DNA of 6,194 nucleotides from Clostridia bacterium. Lineage in GTDB: Bacteria > Bacillota > Clostridia > Oscillospirales > CAG-272. The stretch is taken from contig JAFQNM010000104.1 in the NCBI GenBank assembly GCA_017395885.1, forward strand, positions 1 to 6,194, in the 5' to 3' direction. Made by a program: the position numbers and the translations under genes. Position 1 is the first letter of the stretch; each line of letters opens with the position of its first letter. Below are positions 1 to 5,961 of this stretch, piece after piece. Under the pieces are notes generated by a model. It saw nothing but the letters and a program-made list of their open reading frames with translations, made no database searches and was not told the origin of the DNA.

Positions 1-701
1 TTATACATACAAAGGGGGCAGGCCGTTATCATCATATCAGCACCCTGAGCGACGGCGTTTTGCCAGATGGCTGTGGCAGCTCTTTTGGCAAGGCTCTCGC
101 TCTCTGCAAATACGTATCCTCCGCAGCACTCGTTGCGTCTTCCGAAATACACAGGCTCTCCGCCAACGGCCCTTATCATATCCTCCATAACGGCAGGATT
201 CTCAGGGTCATCAAGGCGAAGCACGCTTGAGGGCCTAAGCAAAAGGCATCCGTAATAGGGAGCTATCCTCTTTCCCTTAAGAGGATTTACCGTTTTTTCG
301 GAAAGCTTATCAAAACCGATATCGTCACGGAGCAGCTCAAGATAGTGGCAAACACGAACGCCTCCGTTATATTTGCCCTCATCTGCCATATAACAATCGA
401 CCCTATTGGCAAACTCAGGGTCTGTCTCCATTGCGTGTGCCGTCTGCTTGACAACGTTATAGCAGGCGGAGCATACGGTTACGAGAGTTTTGCTGCTCTT
501 CTCTGCCTCTCTGAGCAAGCGCACGCTTGAAAGCTTTGTTGCTACCTCAGCGGGGTCAGATGTGAAAGCACCTCCGCAGCACTGCCAGTTCTCGATCTCC
601 TGAAGAGTTACTCCAAGAGCATCAGCACAGCGGTGTGCATATTCATCAAGCTCCTTTGCCCGGTTTTTCAAAGTACAGCCGGGGAAATAATCAAATCTCA
701 T
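1..701 (-). CDS. HdrB-like CCG-domain iron-sulfur protein, 3' end outside window (probable fumarate reductase-associated subunit)
   Basis: The 233 residues present carry two cysteine-rich CCG domains typical of subunit B of CoB-CoM heterodisulfide reductase and its relatives (C-terminal part of thiol:fumarate reductase TfrB, SdhE of E-type succinate dehydrogenases, glycolate oxidase GlcF). Domain 1 has Cys9, Cys41-Cys42-Gly43 and Cys77-x-x-Cys80; domain 2 has Cys152, Cys192-Cys193-Gly194 and Cys228-x-x-Cys231. In HdrB these cysteines bind non-cubane [4Fe-4S] clusters. The frame is still open at the window edge; HdrB proteins are usually near 290 residues, so about 55 are missing. The ATG is preceded by AAGGGAG at good spacing. 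It is the third gene after mdh and fumC, so I infer that it helps move electrons to or from fumarate/succinate, with a flavoprotein and a ferredoxin-like partner expected beyond the left edge. No membrane segment is visible. The family is clear, but the exact reaction is not. Confidence 0.88.
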   Translation of the reverse strand, partial: MRFDYFPGCTLKNRAKELDEYAHRCADALGVTLQEIENWQCCGGAFTSDPAEVATKLSSVRLLREAEKSSKTLVTVCSACYNVVKQTAHAMETDPEFANRVDCYMADEGKYNGGVRVCHYLELLRDDIGFDKLSEKTVNPLKGKRIAPYYGCLLLRPSSVLRLDDPENPAVMEDMIRAVGGEPVYFGRRNECCGGYVFAESESLAKRAATAIWQNAVAQGADMMITACPLCMY

Positions 702-716
702 TTTGTTCTCCCTTTG

Positions 717-734
717 TCCGGACATCTGTCCGGA
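717..734. repeat. Perfect 8-bp inverted repeat before the HdrB-like gene
   Basis: TCCGGACA-TC-TGTCCGGA is a perfect dyad of two 8-base arms around two bases. It lies in the 64-bp gap after fumC, just upstream of the ribosome binding site of the HdrB-like gene (AAGGGAG, ending about 6 bases before the ATG). As RNA it would form a GC-rich hairpin whose shortest form needs the inner pairs opened to make a loop. No U-run follows, so it is not an intrinsic terminator. It could be a protein-binding site, an mRNA processing or stability element, or a modulator of translation. Confidence 0.6.
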
Positions 735-747
735 ATAGTTTTGGACT

Positions 748-760
748 GCGGCCACGCCGC
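748..760 (-). repeat. Small GC hairpin after fumC
   Basis: GCGGC-CAC-GCCGC forms a five-pair GC stem with a three-base loop, plus one flanking T-A pair. It starts a few bases after the fumC stop codon on the transcribed strand. No U-tract follows, so a terminator is unlikely. Together with the dyad at 717-734 it makes the fumC/HdrB-like junction unusually structured, as seen where operon mRNAs are processed or differentially stabilised. Confidence 0.45.
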
Positions 761-765
761 ACGGG

Positions 766-2142
766 TCATACCATCTCTTCGGGATGGAATACCTCATCAA
801 ATCTTTCTGCCGTCAGGAAACCAAGCTCAACGCAGGCCTCCTTGAGAGAAATATTATCTTTATATGCTTTCTTTGCCGTTTTTGCCGCATTCTCATATCC
901 GATATAGGGATTGAGCGCAGTTACGAGCATAAGTGAATTATGAAGGTTATGGTGCATTTTTTCCTTATTTGCAACGATTCCAACTGCACAGTTCTTATTG
1001 AAGGAACGGATAGCCTCGGAAAGAAGGCGTACAGACTGGAGAAAATTATATGCACAAAGGGGCATGAACACGTTCAGCTCAAAGTTACCCTGTGATGCAC
1101 CGATGCCGATAGCCACGTCATTACCCATTACCTGTACTGCCACCATCGTTACCGCCTCACACTGGGTGGGGTTGACCTTTCCGGGCATAATGGAGGAGCC
1201 GGGCTCGTTTTCGGGAATGAATATCTCGCCAAGACCGTCTCTGGGGCCGCTTGCAAGCCAACGGATATCGTTTGCTATCTTCATCATATCTGCTGCCAGC
1301 GCCTTTACCGCACCGTGAGCAAACACCAGCTCATCCTTGGAGGTGAGAGCATGGAACTTATTCTCAGCAGTTACAAAGGGCTTGCCTGTTATTGCCGCAA
1401 CCTCTGCCGCTACTCTTTCGGAAAATCCCTTGGGAGCGTTGAGACCTGTTCCTACGGCGGTACCGCCGAGAGCAAGCTCATAAAGGTGGGTGAGAGAAAG
1501 CTTTACAAGGCTAACGTCTCTCTCAAGGCTGGATCTCCAGCCGCTGATCTCCTGGCTGAACTTTATGGGTGTTGCATCCTGAAGATGGGTACGTCCGCTC
1601 TTGACGATGCCCTCATTCTCCTCCTCAAGTCTCACAAAGGTTGCTATAAGCTCCTCTGCTGCAGGAATAAGCTTATCCTCAAGAGCAATTACCGCTGCAA
1701 TATGCATTGCGGTGGGGAAGGTATCGTTGGAGGACTGGCTCATATTAACGTCATCATTGGGATGCAGGAGCTTTTCTCCTGCGATCTGATTTCCTCGATT
1801 GGCAATTACCTCGTTCGAGTTCATATTGGACTGAGTTCCGCTTCCCGTCTGCCATACAACAAGGGGAAAATGATCTGCAAGGGTGCCGTCTATTACCTCA
1901 TCGCAGGCCGCCCTTATGGCCAGAAGCTTTTTTTCGGTCATCTTTTCGGGGCGGAGAGCATTATTTGCCTGAGCTGCCGCCTTCTTGAGTATGCCGAATG
2001 CATGGATTATTTCACGAGGCATTGTTTCTATGCCCACTCCTATTTCAAAATTCTGGCAGCTTCTCTGTGTCTGTGCTGCCCAAAGCTTATCAGCGGGTAC
2101 CTTTACCTCGCCCATTGAATCGTGCTCTATACGGTATTCCAT
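766..2142 (-). CDS. fumC: Class II fumarate hydratase (fumarase C)
   Basis: Catalyses reversible hydration of fumarate to L-malate; class II enzymes are iron-independent homotetramers in the cytoplasm. The 458 residues match the usual length of about 460. Family signatures are present in order: [14 protein letters not shown] around residues 99-112, [11 protein letters not shown] around 137-147, [10 protein letters not shown] at 183-192 with His186 as the counterpart of E. coli His188, and the mobile-loop signature [13 protein letters not shown] at 315-327, whose serine (Ser316 or Ser317) is the proposed catalytic base. The TGSGTQSN and MPGKVNP wording fits fumarase rather than aspartase or argininosuccinate lyase, although aspartases share much of this pattern; the mdh neighbour supports fumarase. 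The start is preceded by AAAGGAAA. It begins 26 bp after the mdh stop, in the same operon. In a succinate-forming fermenter it would run from malate to fumarate. Confidence 0.96.
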   Translation of the reverse strand: MEYRIEHDSMGEVKVPADKLWAAQTQRSCQNFEIGVGIETMPREIIHAFGILKKAAAQANNALRPEKMTEKKLLAIRAACDEVIDGTLADHFPLVVWQTGSGTQSNMNSNEVIANRGNQIAGEKLLHPNDDVNMSQSSNDTFPTAMHIAAVIALEDKLIPAAEELIATFVRLEEENEGIVKSGRTHLQDATPIKFSQEISGWRSSLERDVSLVKLSLTHLYELALGGTAVGTGLNAPKGFSERVAAEVAAITGKPFVTAENKFHALTSKDELVFAHGAVKALAADMMKIANDIRWLASGPRDGLGEIFIPENEPGSSIMPGKVNPTQCEAVTMVAVQVMGNDVAIGIGASQGNFELNVFMPLCAYNFLQSVRLLSEAIRSFNKNCAVGIVANKEKMHHNLHNSLMLVTALNPYIGYENAAKTAKKAYKDNISLKEACVELGFLTAERFDEVFHPEEMV

Positions 2143-2168
2143 ATCTCTTTTTCCTTTCAGTTTGAAGC

Positions 2169-3110
2169 TTAAAGCTTTACGCTCTTTATTACAGATTTCA
2201 GGTTTGTTGCGCTTCTGTAAAGGTCCTTGATCTCCTTATCATCGAGGGGGAGAAGCACCTTACTGTGTGCACCGCCGTTACCCACTACGTTGAGCAGGCT
2301 GAGGCACACGTCATAAAGACCGTATTCTCCGTGAAGCATTGTGGAAACGGTCATTGTTGTATCTATTCCGCTGAGAATACACTTGCATATGTAGCATACC
2401 GACATGGACACGGCATAGAACGTTGCTCCCTTTCTCTCGATAACTCTCGCACCTGACGTGCGTACGTATTCCTCGATTTCTTCTCTTGAAAGCTCGGGGT
2501 ACTTCACAGATGAGATAATGCTCTTTGCATAATCCTCCGTGGGAACGTTGGAAATATTGGCAAGTGACCAGGGAATGAAGGATGAGTCTCCGTGCTCACC
2601 GAGAACGTATGCATGAACATTCTGCTGGTTTACTCTGTATATCTCCGATATGCGTGATCTGAGTCGGGCTGTATCAAGTATGGTTCCCGAGCCGATTATT
2701 CTCTCCTCGGGAATGCCGGAATACTTGCAGAACGCATACGTAAGAACGTCTACAGGATTGCTGACGATTATATACGTTGCATCCGGTGCTGCCTTTGTTA
2801 CCCGAGATGTGATCTGCTTCAGCACATCTATATTAGTCTGTGCAAGGTCAAGTCGGGATTGGCCCGGCTTTCTTGCAACACCTGCGGTGATGATAACTAT
2901 ATCACTTCCCGCAGCATCCTCATATGTTCCTGCATATACGGAGCAGGGATTGCAGAAGGGGGTTCCCTGACGGATATCCAGCGCCTCTCCCTTTGCTCTC
3001 TCGCCGTTTATATCGATCATCACGATATCTGAGGCGGTTCCGTTTATGCAAAGAGTATATGCAATGGTTGAACCCACGCTTCCTGTTCCTATTATGGTGA
3101 TCTTGTTCAT
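2169..3110 (-). CDS. mdh: NAD-dependent malate dehydrogenase of the LDH-like type
   Basis: A 313-residue member of the LDH/MDH superfamily. The N-terminal Rossmann motif is GTGSVGS (8-14), followed by Asp33 in MIDIN, which favours NAD over NADP. The substrate-loop motif is [11 protein letters not shown] (79-89). Arg80, just before KPG, sits at the specificity position that is glutamine in lactate dehydrogenases and arginine in malate dehydrogenases, so the sequence argues for oxaloacetate/malate. Arg86, Asp146 and Arg149 in LDTAR, and His173 in GEHGD, match the remaining substrate-binding and catalytic residues. I place the start at the ATG at 3110, where GAGGAGAG lies directly upstream and the protein begins [10 protein letters not shown]. 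An upstream in-frame ATG at 3170 adds 20 residues unlike the family and has no good ribosome binding site. It is first in the mdh-fumC-HdrB-like operon and is probably used for oxaloacetate reduction towards succinate. Automated tools may call it L-lactate dehydrogenase because of the overall fold. Confidence 0.9.
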   Translation of the reverse strand: MNKITIIGTGSVGSTIAYTLCINGTASDIVMIDINGERAKGEALDIRQGTPFCNPCSVYAGTYEDAAGSDIVIITAGVARKPGQSRLDLAQTNIDVLKQITSRVTKAAPDATYIIVSNPVDVLTYAFCKYSGIPEERIIGSGTILDTARLRSRISEIYRVNQQNVHAYVLGEHGDSSFIPWSLANISNVPTEDYAKSIISSVKYPELSREEIEEYVRTSGARVIERKGATFYAVSMSVCYICKCILSGIDTTMTVSTMLHGEYGLYDVCLSLLNVVGNGGAHSKVLLPLDDKEIKDLYRSATNLKSVIKSVKL

Positions 3111-3113
3111 AGA

Positions 3114-3121
3114 CTCTCCTC
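3114..3121 (-). promoter_or_regulatory. Ribosome binding site that fixes the mdh start
   Basis: Read on the minus strand this is GAGGAGAG, with the AGGAG core five bases before the ATG at 3110. It decides in favour of this start over the upstream in-frame ATG at 3170. Confidence 0.8.
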
Positions 3122-3183
3122 GTTTATGAATAATGATTCTTTTTGCAGGATACACATTAAAAATATGCATACTACTACATTTT

Positions 3184-3197
3184 ACAATTATACTTGT
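3184..3197. promoter_or_regulatory. Imperfect palindrome over the predicted mdh transcription start
   Basis: ACAATTATACTTGT is a 14-bp dyad in which six of seven base pairs are symmetric. It falls across the start expected from the mdh promoter (about 3193), where a bound repressor would block initiation. It does not match the Rex consensus or another operator I know well, and AT-rich dyads of this size occur by chance. A weak candidate operator. Confidence 0.25.
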
Positions 3198-3199
3198 AC

Positions 3200-3228
3200 A
3201 TTATATCACATACCCTCCCCGTTTTCAA
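3200..3228 (-). promoter_or_regulatory. Promoter of the mdh-fumC operon
   Basis: On the minus strand the -35 box is TTGAAA (3228-3223) and the -10 box is TATAAT (3205-3200), with exactly 17 bp between them. The three bases before the -10 box are TGA, making an extended -10 (TGnTATAAT). This is a near-consensus vegetative sigma-factor promoter. Transcription should start near 3193, giving a leader of about 83 bases before the mdh start. Confidence 0.82.
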
Positions 3229-3240
3229 TGATATACGATT

Positions 3241-3400
3241 CTTTTTTCGCATTTTATTTCAAACTCCGCTTCATTTTTTAATAATTCGGCTGCAAATTCC
3301 CTATCTTCATGCTTTCCTTCCCCCCTTTATCAAATGTTTGACACACGGCCGATTTCGTGCCAAAATCAGAGCAGAAAGGTTAAATACTGTGGTGCTTTGA
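3241..3400. other. Unassigned intergenic stretch
   Basis: This T-rich stretch lies between the mdh promoter and the gene remnant. I see no convincing gene, RNA or repeat. A 68-codon open frame (3194-3400, plus) has no ribosome binding site, crosses the mdh promoter, and reads as low-complexity noise. TTGACA at 3338-3343 has only a poor -10 partner (CAAAAT at 3361-3366). Confidence 0.5.
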
Positions 3401-3715
3401 ACGGTTACAAACAGAAGGACTGCCGCCCCCAACAGAAATGCTTATTTTCTTTGCGACGTTACGGTCAGGGATGCAGACCCCACCTGCCCCATTGGTGTTT
3501 TCGGCATATTCAATTCTCTCACTATTGAATTTTCCGCTCCCCTGAAAAGCAACTCCCGTGTGCCGGCTCAGGATCTTGCAGGATCAAATGCATTTGATAT
3601 TACTGCTCTCGTTAAGCAGGGAGACAGCTCTATTGTTCTTGACGGAAAGGATCTCAGAATGATCGGCAAAAGCTCCCGTCCTCACGCAGCCCCTCAGATC
3701 CCTCCCTTGTTATAA
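3401..3715 (+). pseudogene. C-terminal remnant of an unidentified protein-coding gene
   Basis: One frame stays open for 104 codons from the TGA at 3398-3400 to the TAA at 3713-3715. From about 3437 onward its codon choice looks genuine (GAT CTT, GAC GGA AAG, CTC GTT AAG), with alternating hydrophobic strands such as SLTIEFSAPL, followed by AFDITALVKQG and SSIVLDGKDLRMIG. The only in-frame ATG is about 19 codons from the end, and there is no usable start with a ribosome binding site, so the 5' part is missing. The strand-rich pattern resembles the terminal beta-sandwich region of secreted carbohydrate-active or cell-surface proteins, but I cannot name a family. A terminator follows about 50 bp downstream, consistent with the true end of a once-intact gene. 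A functional gene with a sequencing frameshift near 3400-3460 is the alternative. Confidence 0.5.
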
Positions 3716-3767
3716 GGATCGTCTGATGCTCCTTTTTTAATCTCAGGCACTTGAGTTAATCAACTAT

Positions 3768-3807
3768 AAAAAAGCTGATGTATTGACGAAAACACATCAG
3801 CTTTTTT
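3768..3807 (+). terminator. Strong rho-independent terminator after the gene remnant
   Basis: Two perfectly complementary 14-base arms (3768-3781 and 3794-3807) flank a 12-base loop. The stem core is GCTGATGT/ACATCAGC, with A6 on one side and T6 on the other, so it can act in either direction. It ends the gene that left the remnant at 3401-3715 and insulates the downstream operon from read-through. Confidence 0.88.
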
Positions 3808-3820
3808 GTGTATAATGGAG

Positions 3821-3877
3821 AAATTTCCCTAAAATTGTATTTTTTAGTGAAAATACTCTTTACTTTTAGGGAAATTT
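3821..3877. repeat. Nested inverted repeat upstream of the five-gene operon
   Basis: The outer arms are perfect 14-mers, AAATTTCCCTAAAA (3821-3834) and TTTTAGGGAAATTT (3864-3877). Inside them is a second perfect dyad, GTATTTT (3837-3843) and AAAATAC (3850-3856), around a six-base loop. The right outer arm lies between the -35 and -10 boxes of the predicted promoter. The outer arm centres are 43 bp apart, about four helical turns, which would suit two operator sites on one face of the DNA. If transcribed from further upstream, the same sequence would fold into one long hairpin. No U-run follows, so it is not a terminator. Operator, structured RNA and small mobile-repeat explanations are all open. 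Confidence 0.6.
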
Positions 3878-3887
3878 GTGTTATCAT
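3859..3887 (+). promoter_or_regulatory. Probable promoter of the five-gene operon
   Basis: TTTACT (3859-3864) and TATCAT (3882-3887) are 17 bp apart, and the -10 box is preceded by TGT, giving an extended -10 (TGnTATCAT). The -35 box is only a moderate match, which would suit a regulated promoter. Transcription should start near 3894, about 58 bases before the first gene. The spacer contains the right arm of the inverted repeat at 3821-3877. Confidence 0.55.
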
Positions 3888-3951
3888 ATTCCTGTAAGTC
3901 AGAGATGATCCTCTTTGGAAGTCTTGATAATTATTTTTTGGAGGTAAGGCT

Positions 3952-4560
3952 ATGAGCACATTTACGCTTCCCGATGATTCTCACGAAAGGTATATTATGA
4001 ATCTTTTTGAAAGGACAGAAGACGGCAGGATAGCCATCACCTACTATCCCACAAACGGTGAGGAGCCCTATTCGCTTTCCCATAAGATCAACTGGTCCCG
4101 GGCAGATGCTGAAAAGACTGTCAAGGATCACGCCTCTCTTACCGCTGATCTGGAAAAGCTTTCTGCCCTTATACGAGAGCACGGAAGCTTTGACGGCTTT
4201 AAGGATCAGCTCTCGGAGCACGAGTTATCCGTTTATAACACCTACGTCCGTCCCTTTGATCCCTTCAAGGTCGACCTTTCTGTTATCGGTGAGCTTTATA
4301 CCCGCGGTGAATTTGATGAGCTTAGCGAGGAGGAGGATCTTCTTCTTTCCGAATATGAGGAATGGTTTCAGGCACAGAGCCTTCTCCGTCTGCCACACAG
4401 GGGACGCTCACCCAAGTACCTTATAAACAGAGCCTTTCGCTACGCAGCTCTCGTGAGGTTAAATGCTCCCGCCACTGTGATACGTGAGGAATCCAGGTGC
4501 CTTGCAGAGGAAATGATCCTTTATTACTTTGCTGATGACAACGCAAACAGCATAATATGA
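3952..4560 (+). CDS. Hypothetical protein, 202 aa, first gene of the operon
   Basis: I do not recognise this family. GGAGG lies seven bases before the ATG, an excellent ribosome binding site. The protein has no signal peptide or membrane segment and should be cytoplasmic. Residues 13-45 look strand-rich (YIMNLF, RIAITYYP), residues 50-95 helical, residues 119-140 are a strongly acidic helix (EFDELSEEEDLLLSEYEEWF), and residues 148-192 turn basic and then helical (RLPHRGRSPKYLINRAFRYAALVRL). The acidic patch followed by a basic patch suggests protein-protein or nucleic-acid contact, but I see no catalytic motif. Its stop codon overlaps an ATG of the next frame in the form ATGA, so the two genes are at least transcriptionally linked. 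As the leading gene of a promoter-terminator unit it is probably central to whatever the operon does. Confidence 0.82.
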   Translation: MSTFTLPDDSHERYIMNLFERTEDGRIAITYYPTNGEEPYSLSHKINWSRADAEKTVKDHASLTADLEKLSALIREHGSFDGFKDQLSEHELSVYNTYVRPFDPFKVDLSVIGELYTRGEFDELSEEEDLLLSEYEEWFQAQSLLRLPHRGRSPKYLINRAFRYAALVRLNAPATVIREESRCLAEEMILYYFADDNANSII

Positions 4561-4586
4561 CCCGCTACGGCGAGAAAGGAAACCAT

Positions 4587-4880
4587 ATGGAGATCAAGGA
4601 TTTTATTAACAAGGTAGTCATTTACCCTAAAAACAACAGAAGGTATCTTTTATACAGGATCACCTCTCCCTTTATCACGGTAGCTTCTGCTCAGCCTGAT
4701 GCAGGCGGACACTTCAGTATGTACAGAATACCCACCATCAACGGAGACCCTATATCCACAGGTGAGCTTTATTTTGAGGATCCTTCACTCAAGGAGCCAT
4801 TTCTGGCCGCATACGGCAATTACTGCCGAACAGAGGATGCATATTGGGAGGAATTTGAATATTGGATGAGGAGAGATTGA
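4587..4880 (+). CDS. Hypothetical protein, 97 aa
   Basis: I do not recognise this family. I place the start at the ATG at 4587, which has GAAAGGA six bases upstream and begins MEIKDFINKV. An upstream in-frame ATG at 4557 overlaps the previous stop codon (ATGA) and would add ten polar residues (MTRYGEKGNH). That start could be used by translational coupling but lacks its own ribosome binding site. The first 65 residues look like short beta strands rich in Tyr, Ile and Val (KVVIYP, RRYLLYRI, FITVAS, FSMYRIP), and residues 75-97 form an aromatic, acidic helix (DAYWEEFEYWMRRD). No signal peptide, membrane segment or metal-binding cysteine cluster is seen. Its stop codon abuts the start of the DUF1810 gene, so the two are probably made in coupled fashion. 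Confidence 0.75.
   Translation: MEIKDFINKVVIYPKNNRRYLLYRITSPFITVASAQPDAGGHFSMYRIPTINGDPISTGELYFEDPSLKEPFLAAYGNYCRTEDAYWEEFEYWMRRD
4868..4875 (+). promoter_or_regulatory. Ribosome binding site inside the upstream gene
   Basis: GAGGAGAG lies within the last codons of the 97-aa gene, with its AGGAG core seven bases before the ATG at 4881. It shows that the DUF1810 gene is translated independently as well as possibly coupled to the gene before it. Confidence 0.7.
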
Positions 4881-5294
4881 ATGAACGAAAAAAACTACGC
4901 AGATTCGTTCAAGCGGTTTCTTTTACGGCAGGAACGAACGTACGAAACGGCACTGGCCGAATTGAAGGCAGGAAAGAGAACGGGGCCTTGGACGGTATGC
5001 TTCTTTCCACGCCTCAGAGATCCCGAAACGGATAGCAGAAAGGCTCACGTTTTCGGTCTTATTGACGTCGACCACGCACGTGCATATCTTTCGTACCCCA
5101 TACTTGGCCCTCGTTTGAGAGAGTGCTGCTCCGCCTTGCTATCAAACACAGAAAAAAGCGCCGTTGATATCTTCGGCAAACGGAATGCCAAAAGAGTTTA
5201 TGATTCAATAAAGCTGTTTTCCCTTGCAGCCGGTGATGGCTCTGTATTTCACAAGGTGATAGAGCAATTTTTCAGTTACGATTTTGACAAATAA
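4881..5294 (+). CDS. DUF1810 family protein
   Basis: The 137 residues follow the DUF1810 pattern from end to end and match the usual family length of about 140. Seen in order: FKRFLLRQ with YETALAELKAGKR (residues 10-33), the PW...FFPRL block (36-45), a hydrophobic glycine-containing stretch HVFGLIDVDHARAYL (56-70), the very characteristic HPVLGPRL-type block, here YPILGPRLREC (72-82), AVDIFG (94-99), DSIKLFS (108-114) and VFHKVIEQFF (122-131). The FFPRL block is more divergent than the usual WFIFPQL-like form. The family is widespread as stand-alone small cytoplasmic proteins, and I know of no established biochemical activity. The start codon directly follows the previous stop. Being embedded with four unrecognised genes is less typical and could hint at its role. 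The family call is from memory of the motif pattern, not from a profile search. Confidence 0.86.
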   Translation: MNEKNYADSFKRFLLRQERTYETALAELKAGKRTGPWTVCFFPRLRDPETDSRKAHVFGLIDVDHARAYLSYPILGPRLRECCSALLSNTEKSAVDIFGKRNAKRVYDSIKLFSLAAGDGSVFHKVIEQFFSYDFDK

Positions 5295-5322
5295 AAATAT
5301 TTATTACACAAGGAGATCAATT

Positions 5323-5505
5323 ATGAGCTTTTACGGAATTTGGGAGACATACAAGATAGTTTACACACCCAAGGTTATGAACGGCGGCATCAGAGGCGTT
5401 GCATTTGTGGAGGCTGGCGATAAGCACCATGCTATGTATACCTTCAGTCAGCAATATGCAGGAGAGTACACTACGGTGGAAAGCTGTGAAAAGCTGATAA
5501 AATAA
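5323..5505 (+). CDS. Small hypothetical protein, 60 aa
   Basis: I do not recognise this protein. The ATG at 5323 has AAGGAG seven bases upstream. Longer readings of the same frame start at a TTG inside the DUF1810 gene and are unlikely. The sequence suggests a compact strand-helix-strand fold: IRGVAFVEA (23-31), DKHHAMYTFSQQYA (33-46), then YTTVESCEKLI (49-59), with a possible N-terminal strand YKIVYTP. There is no signal peptide, membrane segment or clear nucleic-acid-binding motif. The size suggests an accessory subunit, a small regulator or an antitoxin-like partner, but nothing in the sequence chooses between these. It follows the DUF1810 gene after 28 bp and lies three bases before the next gene. 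Confidence 0.68.
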   Translation: MSFYGIWETYKIVYTPKVMNGGIRGVAFVEAGDKHHAMYTFSQQYAGEYTTVESCEKLIK

Positions 5506-5508
5506 CAA

Positions 5509-5961
5509 ATGGAAAACAGAATCATCACAGAAGCGGTAACGGAATGGGAGGAGCTTGCCCGTTCCGTGCTTGAGCTTCGAGAAATACAAGTCTCACAGAT
5601 AGAGGGCGTCTTAAAAAAGACATACGCCATAATAAGAGAGCTCTGCTCCGGCGCCCTTGTGCCAAAGGAGCTCTGCCGACTTATGCTTTCGGCAGAGGAA
5701 TTTCTCTACCTTGCTTCACTGATGGAGAAAAACGAGAAGCAGATGAATTATTATCATTTCATAGGCACCTATCTTATGGTCGCTGCAATGAAAAACGGTT
5801 TGTTTGAAGGCTGCTTTGAGTACACACCCGTTCCCTATTCAGAAAGAGACAAAGCAAAAAAGGTTACGGTAAGCATGGCGACCGGTGAAATAGCAGAATT
5901 CTTACATACAATTAAAGACCGATCAGAGAAATGTCACGTTTGTATATACTTGGATTCATAA
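5509..5961 (+). CDS. Hypothetical protein, 150 aa, last gene of the operon
   Basis: I do not recognise this family. The protein looks mainly helical: residues 8-48 form amphipathic helices (EWEELARSVLELREIQVSQIEGVLKK is split across them), residues 53-76 another (LCRLMLSAEEFLYLASLM), residues 80-98 a hydrophobic aromatic helix (YYHFIGTYLMVAAM) too polar and short for a convincing membrane anchor, and residues 104-150 strands and a helix ending in CHVCIYLDS. The two cysteines near the end (142 and 145, C-x-x-C) have no partner pair, so a metal site is unproven. The start follows the previous stop by three bases and has no clear ribosome binding site, so translation probably depends on coupling to the 60-aa gene. 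The terminator at 6022-6049 closes the operon. Confidence 0.77.
   Translation: MENRIITEAVTEWEELARSVLELREIQVSQIEGVLKKTYAIIRELCSGALVPKELCRLMLSAEEFLYLASLMEKNEKQMNYYHFIGTYLMVAAMKNGLFEGCFEYTPVPYSERDKAKKVTVSMATGEIAEFLHTIKDRSEKCHVCIYLDS

Noticed and set aside
1315..2118. Long open frame of 267 codons on the plus strand opposite fumC
   Set aside because: It is antisense to a well-conserved fumarase, has no family features or ribosome binding site, and its openness follows from the codon bias of the opposite strand.
3111..3170. Possible 20-residue N-terminal extension of mdh from the ATG at 3170
   Set aside because: The added residues do not resemble the family, there is no good ribosome binding site, and the ATG at 3110 has a near-perfect one.
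3338..3366. TTGACA with CAAAAT 17 bp downstream as a promoter for the gene remnant
   Set aside because: The -10 candidate is poor, and no start codon with a ribosome binding site follows in the frame of the remnant.
3508..3530. ATTCAAT...ATTGAAT inverted repeat
   Set aside because: Seven AT-rich bases per arm inside the coding remnant; easily expected by chance.
3784..3816. TTGACG and TATAAT as a second promoter
   Set aside because: The spacing is 21 bp, too long for a normal promoter, and the -35 candidate lies in the terminator loop. It remains possible only if the consensus -10 box works without it.
3756..3959. Minus-strand open frame of 67 codons
   Set aside because: It crosses the terminator, the inverted repeat and the operon promoter, has no ribosome binding site, and is Lys/Phe/Ile-rich as expected of AT-rich intergenic DNA.
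5605..5628. GGCGT...ACGCC with inner GTCTT...AAGAC inverted repeats
   Set aside because: It lies inside a coding region, is short and has unequal inner spacers; nothing suggests function.
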